Of a stretch of DNA of 26,551 nt, positions 16,043 to 22,870 are shown in pieces. The stretch covers positions 1 to 26,551 of the forward strand of contig DDGE01000023.1 in the NCBI GenBank assembly GCA_002337545.1, in the 5' to 3' direction. This stretch comes from Phycisphaerales bacterium UBA1910. Its GTDB lineage: Bacteria; Planctomycetota; Phycisphaerae; Phycisphaerales; UBA1924. A program made the position numbers and the translations under genes. Every line of letters begins with the position of its first letter. Position 1 is the first letter of the stretch. The notes below the pieces were generated by a model. The model ran no database searches. It was not told where the DNA came from and was given only the letters and a program-made list of their open reading frames with translations.

Positions 16043-17926
16043 TTACTTGATGCCCCGATCCATCGCACGCGTGATACCCTGATCACGGACATCTTCATTC
16101 GGATCTTCCATGAGCACCCGAAGCATCTCGTTGAATCGGTCATCGTGTTCCGACCCTTGCTTGCTTGGGATTTGCCTTGCGATCCAGAGCCGAATATCTG
16201 GGTGACCATCGTGGATCAACGGCTCGAAAGTCTCGATCCAGTTGCGTATCCGCGATGCAGGTCCGCGACTGAGTTCGATCCGGGCATAGCGGATCGTGTT
16301 GTCGTGAGACTTCGGATCAAGCATCGCGTCGCGCAGGAGCTTGAAGTAGGTTTGCCCATCTGCATCGATCGCGCCGATCGTGCCCAATGCTTGGTGCGAG
16401 ATGAGGTATGTGTCTGCGCCGTCCATCGCCTGACGCTCGTCCCCGAGCGCGTGCGTTCGGATCGCGCTGATCAGTTCGCTGATCTGATCGGGACTCCACG
16501 CACGGGACAGCCGATCATCAAAGGCAAAGACGCTGGAGAAGATGCTCAACGCTGCTCTGCGCAGCTGGACATCGCCGTCCTCCAGCCAGCGCTTTGCAAT
16601 CGAGATCGATTCATTGAGCTCATCCTCAGGGATCGTTCGCATACCTCGGACGATGAAGGTGAAGACTATCGATTTCTCTGCGTCCAGATTTGACTCGTGC
16701 CACGCCATCAGTTCAAGGACGCGCTGTCTCAGGATTCCGATCTCGAGTTCGATCTCTGAGAGCTCGTACGCGAACTGCTGATCGGGCCCGGTGTACGCAG
16801 CGAGATCGTGGAGTTGCTTGAAGCGTTCGGGGAGATCGCCGAGCAATCCGGAGAGGTGGTCGACCTGCTCCGCGTTGAGCCCTCTTCGATAGACAAACAT
16901 CTGTTCATCGCCGGAAAACGCGTGCAGGATGGTCCATTCTCGCACCGTCTGGAGGGTCGTCCCGCGCCACATCCCGAGAGAATCAAGGATCGCGAACTCG
17001 AGTTCCGTCTCCATCGGGACAGTGGATCGTTGAATGAAGTTCAGCAGGTCTTCAATACACGCAGCATAGAGTCGCTCGACCCGGTCGTCTTCGGGGATCC
17101 AAACCTGAGTTCGAGTGGCGTCCTCGGAGGTCGTGTCCCATTTTTCGCGTTGAGCGCACGCGTGAAGCAACGCCATCCGGCGCGGTTCCCATCGTGCGTG
17201 CGGATCGTCGATCATCTCATCAAGCAGTGCTGTGACAAATGCGCGCCGATCGTTTGTGGCGACTTCATTTTCACGAATCCGTTCGGTGAGATGGCGCTGA
17301 TCGGTGCCGATCCCAGTGTCATGGATCCAGTTCGCCGGCAGCCGTTCCCAGTGGGAGATCAGAAGCCGGCTGGGAACAAACCCAGCCATGCCATGGTTCC
17401 GGAGCTTGGCGTTGAACCCGATCCCAATGCCTCCGAACACGAGGAACAGCAGTGCAACAACAAACGCCCAACGCGGGCGACGAGTTCGGTAGAAATGCTT
17501 TTCGAGTTGCACTTCCTTTCCGCACTCGGGGCAGGGCAGCCCGTTGGAGTCGCGCATGTCGTACCAGCACCTCGGGCAACGCATCCTGCCGCGTGATCGA
17601 TCGCCGATGGCGCCCCAAACAATGAGGAGGCACGCGAACATCATCATCCCGATACCGATGGCGCCGAGCGGAGTGAGTCGCACGCCTCCGATATTGGGGC
17701 GTGCACTGATCCAGGCGGCGCTATACCCGGCAAGCACCGAACCAAGCACGCAGATACAGACAAGTGTGCCCGCGAGCCACCTCGATCCAGGGGAGTACTG
17801 CGCGTTCAGGCGATCGAGCTTGCGTGCGCGTGCGTCCGACCACCAGCGGACAATCAACGAAAACGCCCAGCACGCGAGCATCGAGCAGATGATCCACAGG
17901 GCGACGATCGAGTGCTCTATCTGCAT
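16043..17926 (-). CDS. Zinc-ribbon/HEAT-like membrane protein, paralogue B
   Basis: 627 residues, function unknown. It has the same plan as paralogue A: hydrophobic segments at about 7-27, 50-72, 87-107 and 153-170, a zinc ribbon with Cys117, 120, 132 and 135 (IGDRSRGRMRCPRCWYDM, then PCPECGK), and a long soluble C-terminal part ending in HEAT-like helices (HPDIRLWIARQIPS, DPNEDVRDQGITRAMDRG). The N-terminal third is much better conserved between the two than the middle, which suggests a common membrane/zinc module with a diverged repeat domain. GGAG precedes the ATG at 17926 by 4 nt. It starts 58 bp after the class IV aminotransferase-like gene ends. Confidence 0.8.
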   Translation of the reverse strand: MQIEHSIVALWIICSMLACWAFSLIVRWWSDARARKLDRLNAQYSPGSRWLAGTLVCICVLGSVLAGYSAAWISARPNIGGVRLTPLGAIGIGMMMFACLLIVWGAIGDRSRGRMRCPRCWYDMRDSNGLPCPECGKEVQLEKHFYRTRRPRWAFVVALLFLVFGGIGIGFNAKLRNHGMAGFVPSRLLISHWERLPANWIHDTGIGTDQRHLTERIRENEVATNDRRAFVTALLDEMIDDPHARWEPRRMALLHACAQREKWDTTSEDATRTQVWIPEDDRVERLYAACIEDLLNFIQRSTVPMETELEFAILDSLGMWRGTTLQTVREWTILHAFSGDEQMFVYRRGLNAEQVDHLSGLLGDLPERFKQLHDLAAYTGPDQQFAYELSEIELEIGILRQRVLELMAWHESNLDAEKSIVFTFIVRGMRTIPEDELNESISIAKRWLEDGDVQLRRAALSIFSSVFAFDDRLSRAWSPDQISELISAIRTHALGDERQAMDGADTYLISHQALGTIGAIDADGQTYFKLLRDAMLDPKSHDNTIRYARIELSRGPASRIRNWIETFEPLIHDGHPDIRLWIARQIPSKQGSEHDDRFNEMLRVLMEDPNEDVRDQGITRAMDRGIK

Positions 17927-17984
17927 GGGGGCTCCGTGTGCGTGTGGGGTCTACCCCTGATACCCGCAATGCCCCCTCTCGGTT

Positions 17985-18923
17985 TCACACGACGCGTATG
18001 CCTTCGTTTTTCGTCTTCTCCACAAACAGCTCGGATAGGCGCTTGGTCATCGCGCCCATCTTCCCGTCGCTGATCACACGCCCGTCGATCTTCCCGACCC
18101 ACGCGAGCTCGCCCATCGTCCCCGTCGTGAAGCACTCGTCCGCGTTATAAACATGCGTCATCGAAATGTCCCGCTCGATGCAGGGGATGTCGTGCTTATC
18201 GCAGATGTCGATGATGGTCTGACGCGTGATCCCCTCGGGGCACGCTGCGGTGGTGGGGGTCTGGACGACAGGAGTGTCGTCCCCCGCGTGGGCCGGGTAC
18301 GGCGACACAATAAATACATGTGTCGCGTTCGCTTCCGCGAGGAACCCGCGCTGATCGAGCATCAGCGCATCGTCCGCGCCGTGCGCGTTCGCTTCGACCT
18401 TCGCCATGATCGATTGGATCAGGTTGTTGTGATGGATGTTGGGGTCCATCATGTCCGGCGCGAATCGGCGGATGCTGCTCGTGCACATCGTCAACCCGCT
18501 GCTGCCTTCCGCATCGCGATACACCGGGGGCTTGTGCTCTGCGAGCACGATCAGGGTCGGGCCCGCCTGGTTCAGTCTCGGGTCCATCCCCGAGGTGATC
18601 TTGGTCCCACGCGAGAGCGTGATGCGGATGTGCACGCCGTCCCGCATGTCGTTCGCTTCGAGTGTTTTCTTGATCTCGTTGAACAACTGATCGCGCGAGG
18701 GGATCTGCGTGAACGCGAGGGCTTTCGCGCTCCGGCGAAGGCGTTCCAGATGCTCGTCGAGCTTGAAGATCGTCCCGTCGTAGACCCGGAGGCCCTCCCA
18801 GACCCCGTCTCCGCCCTGAACCAGCGAGTCAAAGGGCGAGATCCCCGCCTCGTCCCGATGGATCAGCTCGCCGTTGATATTGATCTTCAGATCCCGATTC
18901 TTCTCATTGAACTTCTGTTGCAT
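17985..18923 (-). CDS. Class IV aminotransferase-like protein with His in place of the PLP lysine
   Basis: 312 residues, full length for fold type IV (BCAT/D-amino-acid aminotransferase) proteins. It keeps SPFDSLVQGGDGVWEGLR (29-46), HIRITLSRG (98-106), LAEANATHVF (195-204), PEGITRQTIIDI (229-240) and TTGTMGEL (266-273), which bind the PLP phosphate. At the expected Schiff-base lysine (IKxxNxxxxxxAKxEA in D-amino-acid transaminases) the sequence is NIHHNNLIQSIMAKVEA, so His164 replaces Lys with no gap in the alignment. It is thus either catalytically altered or uses PLP in another way. Annotation as branched-chain aminotransferase would mislead. The ATG at 18923 has no ribosome site. The ankyrin-like gene lies 33 bp upstream and the sulfotransferase-like gene beyond it. 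Confidence 0.88.
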   Translation of the reverse strand: MQQKFNEKNRDLKININGELIHRDEAGISPFDSLVQGGDGVWEGLRVYDGTIFKLDEHLERLRRSAKALAFTQIPSRDQLFNEIKKTLEANDMRDGVHIRITLSRGTKITSGMDPRLNQAGPTLIVLAEHKPPVYRDAEGSSGLTMCTSSIRRFAPDMMDPNIHHNNLIQSIMAKVEANAHGADDALMLDQRGFLAEANATHVFIVSPYPAHAGDDTPVVQTPTTAACPEGITRQTIIDICDKHDIPCIERDISMTHVYNADECFTTGTMGELAWVGKIDGRVISDGKMGAMTKRLSELFVEKTKNEGIRVV

Positions 18924-18956
18924 GCGTCAAGCGTAGCAACACTCATGCAAGCGTGC

Positions 18957-19769
18957 TCATTCATCCATCCGCTTCGCGCGCACCGTCTGGCCCGCATACC
19001 GGATCTCAAGCCAATCCTGATCGGTGAATGACACGCTTGCCCCGCGTGAGCCAGCGGGGCGGAATACGGAGATCAGTTCTTCAACGCGACTGTCCGCTCC
19101 ACCCATCGGAATCAGGTTGCGTGCAGACTCGTCTCCAATCTTGAGGGTGAGGCAACCGAATCGCGCCGACCAATCGATGGCAATCCGTTGATCGAACGCC
19201 TCCGATCCGTACACGCCCAGATACCGCTCCGTGGCGGCCTGATCCGTCTCGAAGATCTCCGCGCCCTGGTTCAGCCCGGATTTCTCAAGGTAACGCATCA
19301 CCCGGCTTGCGCCCCCAGCCTGAGCGTGGCGATACAGCGAGATGCTGTGCGGCCCCTCAATCGCTCGGGAGCCGGGCATCGACTCGATGAAGCCCCGGAC
19401 GGCCGCGTGTTTGTCGAGCGTGGCGAGTGTGAAGATCGTTGGCCGAGCACCGTGCATCAACAGCAGCTCGATGATGTCCTGCCGACCCGTGTGCGAGCAC
19501 GCGCCGATCGCGGTTTCGTAGTCACCGAATCCCCAATCCCACGCGGACTTCGCGAGGTCCGGGTCCTCGCCGAGCATTTCACGGACAGTCTCGATCCGCG
19601 CATGACAGGCACCAACAAAGGCTCGCACGCGTTCCGCATCGGCTCTCACGCGCGAATCGGTTCTATCTTGTTCACTTTGTTTCTGGACCAAACCGCCTGC
19701 AAAGGCAACCCCGCCAGCGAGCGATACCGACCCCGCCGCGATGAATCCCCGTCTGCTTGTTTCGTGCAT
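18957..19769 (-). CDS. Tat-exported ankyrin-repeat-like protein
   Basis: 270 residues. The N-terminus TSRRGFIAAGSVSLAGGVAFAGG has a twin-arginine motif followed by a hydrophobic run, so export through Tat is likely. Residues 40-165 contain ankyrin-like units, best seen in ETAIGACSHTGRQDIIELLLMHGA, with flanking degenerate repeats (DPDLAKSAWDWG; LDKHAAVRGFIES). The C-terminal 100 residues have no recognised family. AGGAG lies 7 nt before the ATG at 19769. It sits between the sulfotransferase-like gene (59 bp upstream) and the class IV aminotransferase-like gene (33 bp downstream), but its part in that pair is unknown. Confidence 0.78.
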   Translation of the reverse strand: MHETSRRGFIAAGSVSLAGGVAFAGGLVQKQSEQDRTDSRVRADAERVRAFVGACHARIETVREMLGEDPDLAKSAWDWGFGDYETAIGACSHTGRQDIIELLLMHGARPTIFTLATLDKHAAVRGFIESMPGSRAIEGPHSISLYRHAQAGGASRVMRYLEKSGLNQGAEIFETDQAATERYLGVYGSEAFDQRIAIDWSARFGCLTLKIGDESARNLIPMGGADSRVEELISVFRPAGSRGASVSFTDQDWLEIRYAGQTVRAKRMDE

Positions 19770-19828
19770 GCTTTGCTCCTAACGCCCCCTCTGGCATTGG
19801 GTTCTACCTGAAACAAGGCACCGGGTTG

Positions 19829-20584
19829 CTACAGCTTGTGCGCCGCGAGTTGATCGTACAGATCCCGGCATGCTTCAAGCACACCCGCGAGCCGTTCCGG
19901 CACGCGCTCCTGTTTCGGCTCATACGGCGCAAACCCGGTGGATCCGTACACTCTCGAGTACCAGTGGGGGGCCCAGACCCCGTCTTCCTCGCGTGTGCCC
20001 GGCTCCCACCCAAGCATCGCTTCATCGAATGGAACACCGACCCGCTCACACACCTTTGTGAGCATCCCGGCAGGATCCACGAGCACATCACGCGAATCGA
20101 TTACTACGGGCTTCGTACCTTTCCCTCTCCGCAGCCACTCAAACAACGCCACCTGCTGCGGCAACCCCAGATCCTCCGGCGTCGGGTTGTCGATGATCTT
20201 GATAAAACTCGTGATCATCGCCGCCGGATCACGGATCAGGAAACAGTTGCTCAACCCCGCGATCCAGTCCCGCCCCATCCCGTCGGTCAGATGATGCGAC
20301 ATCATCTTCTGATACCAGATGGATTTCCCGTTCGGGATCGGTCCCGTCAGTAGCGCCGCGACTTCCCGCCAATCCGTCGGCTGCGAGCGCATCACCTCGT
20401 CGTACACAGGGTGCTCGCGGCGTTTGACCTCGTCGATGGCGCTGAGGTAGTGGGCATACAGGGGCTCATCGCTCACAAAGCAATCCGGTCGAGCCCCCCA
20501 GCTCCGCATCAGTGCTGTCGAGATATTTCGAGGCCCAGACCACATCGCGATCCGGATCGGTTGAGCATCAGAATCATCACACAT
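19829..20584 (-). CDS. Sulfotransferase-like P-loop protein
   Basis: 251 residues. MWSGPRNISTALMRS (14-28) corresponds to the 5'-phosphosulfate-binding loop of PAPS sulfotransferases, and FLIRDPAAMITSF (115-127) to their 3'-phosphate motif RDPxxxxxS. DEPLYA (39-44) and DGVWAPHWY (201-209) are further landmarks shared, from memory, with the N-terminal half of the plant branched-chain-amino-acid aminotransferase-like proteins. No signal peptide, so cytoplasmic. Sulfo-transfer is plausible but unproven for this subgroup. There is no ribosome site; TAGAAT lies 6 nt before the ATG. It follows the MFS gene by 34 bp on the same strand. Confidence 0.82.
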   Translation of the reverse strand: MCDDSDAQPIRIAMWSGPRNISTALMRSWGARPDCFVSDEPLYAHYLSAIDEVKRREHPVYDEVMRSQPTDWREVAALLTGPIPNGKSIWYQKMMSHHLTDGMGRDWIAGLSNCFLIRDPAAMITSFIKIIDNPTPEDLGLPQQVALFEWLRRGKGTKPVVIDSRDVLVDPAGMLTKVCERVGVPFDEAMLGWEPGTREEDGVWAPHWYSRVYGSTGFAPYEPKQERVPERLAGVLEACRDLYDQLAAHKL

Positions 20585-20618
20585 GGGGGCATTCTACAGA
20601 GACACGCCCGTGCCTGCA

Positions 20619-21995
20619 TCACTTGGAAGCAGAATCCATGTCGTCGATCGAGGGCACGACCGGGCGATCGATCCCGCCGAACTGCGGGCGGATCCCCATC
20701 GTGCGGAAGATCACCGGACGGATCCGTTTGATCTCCGGCATGTGCACCCGAGCGAGCAGGACGATCGTGCCCATCCGAACCACAGCGCTCACAAGGAACA
20801 GGGTGTGATACGCCCCTGCACCCTCGCCCATCAATCGGAAGATCAGCGCGCCGGAACTCGCGCCGAGCACGATCGTGCACGCGTTGAGCGCGGTCTGAGT
20901 GGTCAAGACGCTCGTGCGTTCGCGCGCAGGAATCGATTCGAGCAGCAGCAGCATTGTCGCCATCTCATAACACGCCCACATCATCCCCGATACAACCTGG
21001 ATCCCCATGATGAACCATGGGTTTGGTGAGATCACCCATACCGCACTCATCGGGATGATCCCTACGCCTCCAATCCACAAGAGCTTCGCAGGCCCGTGTT
21101 TCTTCGCGAATCGTCCGATGATGGGCATCGCGATCACGCGTCCCATGAATGACCCGCACAAGAGCCCCGCGTACACCAGATAATCGAACCCGAGTTCCTT
21201 GAGCATATACGGCGTGAAGAACGGACCGGAGACCTGCACCGCGAGCGTGACTCCGAGCATATACAGGATCAATCGCCCGCCGGAGACCGCTTGGGGGCCG
21301 CGCAGGAAAGCCCGCATCGGGACCCGTGTCTGACCCTTGGGCATCGGTTCGGGCTCGCTCACGCGCGTGTGACACCAGGTCGATGCCAGCCTTGCTATGC
21401 CCGCGATCGCGAACAGCACCGCGAACACGAGCAAATACGAGCCGCCCTCGTCGCCATGAGTGAAGTGTTTGCGACCGTAGTACAGGATCAGCCCGGCGCC
21501 GATGAGCGAGAACATCAGGGCCGCCTGCGCCCGGCGCGTCCTCCCCGCGAAGTACTTGGCACGCACGGGGCGGGGGACGACGGTGCCGATCCAGGTGTTC
21601 CACGCAGGGCCGCCGCCGAGGTTGAACGCCCAGTACAACGCGACCATCACAAAGATCAGCCAATCTGGCATGTGCCCGACCACCGCCGCGATGATCATGG
21701 GGACAAAGCTCAGCGCCTGCAGCCCCGCGGCCAGGACCACCCATCGCTTGTGCGATCCCAACGCCCGCACAGCGCTGGGCCCTGCGAGTTGGAGCAGCGC
21801 GCCCGCGAGCAAGGGCACCGACCCGAGCAGACCCGCGAGCGTCTCGCCCATCCCGACCGCAAGGGCAAAGGCGACGAAGTATGCCTCGCCGCACCCGACC
21901 ATGACGGAGAACAACATCGCGTCCCGCGTGCTGAAACGCAGATCGCGCCGGATCTGATCCGCCGTCCGTGGGTCCATGGTTTCTCGCGTGCTCAT
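20619..21995 (-). CDS. Major facilitator superfamily transporter
   Basis: 458 residues from the ATG at 21995, with about 12 hydrophobic segments in two halves and a basic central loop (EPEPMPKGQTRVPMRAFLRGP). MFS-type features include a GxFMGRVIAMPIIGRFAKKHG segment resembling motif A, after the seventh/eighth helix. The substrate is unknown. In-frame ATG codons at 22046 and 21977 are alternatives; the one at 22046 lies inside a palindromic -10-like box and is less likely. It is the first gene of the minus-strand run, divergent from a secreted esterase gene and followed by the sulfotransferase-like gene after 34 bp. Confidence 0.87.
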   Translation of the reverse strand: MSTRETMDPRTADQIRRDLRFSTRDAMLFSVMVGCGEAYFVAFALAVGMGETLAGLLGSVPLLAGALLQLAGPSAVRALGSHKRWVVLAAGLQALSFVPMIIAAVVGHMPDWLIFVMVALYWAFNLGGGPAWNTWIGTVVPRPVRAKYFAGRTRRAQAALMFSLIGAGLILYYGRKHFTHGDEGGSYLLVFAVLFAIAGIARLASTWCHTRVSEPEPMPKGQTRVPMRAFLRGPQAVSGGRLILYMLGVTLAVQVSGPFFTPYMLKELGFDYLVYAGLLCGSFMGRVIAMPIIGRFAKKHGPAKLLWIGGVGIIPMSAVWVISPNPWFIMGIQVVSGMMWACYEMATMLLLLESIPARERTSVLTTQTALNACTIVLGASSGALIFRLMGEGAGAYHTLFLVSAVVRMGTIVLLARVHMPEIKRIRPVIFRTMGIRPQFGGIDRPVVPSIDDMDSASK

Positions 21996-22025
21996 CAATC
22001 GACACCCGGGGTCGAGGCAGACGCC

Positions 22026-22054
22026 TTGCTCACTCCCGCGGGTCATGGTATACC
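22026..22054 (+). promoter_or_regulatory. Probable promoter for the secreted esterase gene
   Basis: TTGCTC (22026-22031) and TATACC (22049-22054) are 17 bp apart and the ATG at 22061 follows only 6 nt later, with no ribosome site. The -10 box lies in the perfect palindrome ATGGTATACCAT (22045-22056), so the same bases also read TATACC on the minus strand and could serve the divergent MFS gene. Confidence 0.5.
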
Positions 22055-22060
22055 ATTTGC

Positions 22061-22870
22061 ATGCGCCTCACCCATTTCATCGTCTGCTTCGCTATCTTCT
22101 CTTGCGCTGGATTGATCCACGCACAGGAATCTACACATCCCGACATCCTCTATGGGAAGACGCACGAAGTGATCGATGTATCGACCACGATCGATGGGCA
22201 GTCCTACCCGTGCGCCGTGATCATCAACAAGAACGCGACCAAAGGCGGACCAGCGATCCTCTTCCTCCACGGGTATGGCGAATGCGGCACGGACAACGAA
22301 CGCCAACTCAGCGTCGGGTTACCCAAACACGCGATCGATCAACCCGAGCTCTGGCCGTTCGTGCTCATCGTGCCACAGAAACCGATCCACAACTCCGAGT
22401 GGGAGGAGCACGAAAAGGCCGTGATCCACTTCCTCGACGAAGCAAAGGCGAAGGGCCTCTACGACCCCGAAAAGCTCGCGATCACCGGGCTCAGCCAGGG
22501 GGGGCACGGCACCATGGCGTTCGCACGGTCGCATTCGGACCGATTCGTTGCCGCCGCGCCTGTGTGTGGGTATCTGCGACCGGTCTTTACCGAGGACCGG
22601 CAAAGAATCAAACATCCCGAAGCCACAAAGACCACCCCCGCGTTCATCGCAGCTGCGAAAGAACTCAAAGCCCTACCCACATGGTTCTGGCATGGTGACG
22701 CGGATTCGGTCGTCTCAGCCGCCGAATCCCGTGCCATCCACGGCGCACTGAAAGAACTCGACGCGGACACACGCTACACCGAACTCCCCGGCGTGAACCA
22801 CAACGCGTGGGACGATGCCTACACAAGCGACGATCTGAGCGACTGGTTCAGGAAACAACTCGGCGAGTGA
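22061..22870 (+). CDS. Secreted alpha/beta hydrolase (esterase/phospholipase-carboxylesterase type)
   Basis: 269 residues. A signal peptide spans about residues 1-22 (cleavage near LIHAQ), so the protein is exported. The fold markers are LFLHGYGECG (oxyanion loop), the nucleophile elbow GLSQGGHG, an acid in WHGDADSVV, and the catalytic His in PGVNHNAWDDAY. This pattern fits the LpqC/feruloyl-esterase and carboxylesterase group; the substrate is unknown. The frame extends upstream to 21968 but that part overlaps the divergent MFS gene. The stop codon TGA touches the convergent thrS stop, giving TGATCA. Confidence 0.88.
   Translation: MRLTHFIVCFAIFSCAGLIHAQESTHPDILYGKTHEVIDVSTTIDGQSYPCAVIINKNATKGGPAILFLHGYGECGTDNERQLSVGLPKHAIDQPELWPFVLIVPQKPIHNSEWEEHEKAVIHFLDEAKAKGLYDPEKLAITGLSQGGHGTMAFARSHSDRFVAAAPVCGYLRPVFTEDRQRIKHPEATKTTPAFIAAAKELKALPTWFWHGDADSVVSAAESRAIHGALKELDADTRYTELPGVNHNAWDDAYTSDDLSDWFRKQLGE

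Noticed and set aside
17946..17957. GGGGT-CT-ACCCC inverted repeat after the class IV gene as a terminator.
   Set aside because: Five-base stem with a two-base loop and no T run; too weak.
18153..19031. 292-codon plus-strand frame opposite the class IV aminotransferase-like gene.
   Set aside because: No family features and a composition typical of an antisense reading of a GC-rich gene; the minus reading has conserved motifs.
926..21420. Four GCGATCGC octamers (HIP1-like), near 926, 13988, 15700 and 21400.
   Set aside because: They mostly fall in Ala-Ile-Ala codons and four is not clearly above what composition and codon use could give; needs a genome-wide count.
20965..22115. Long open frames over the MFS gene (346 codons in another minus frame, 274 codons on the plus strand).
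   Set aside because: They are shadows: no ribosome sites, Arg-rich low-complexity translations, and the MFS reading has clear membrane helices.
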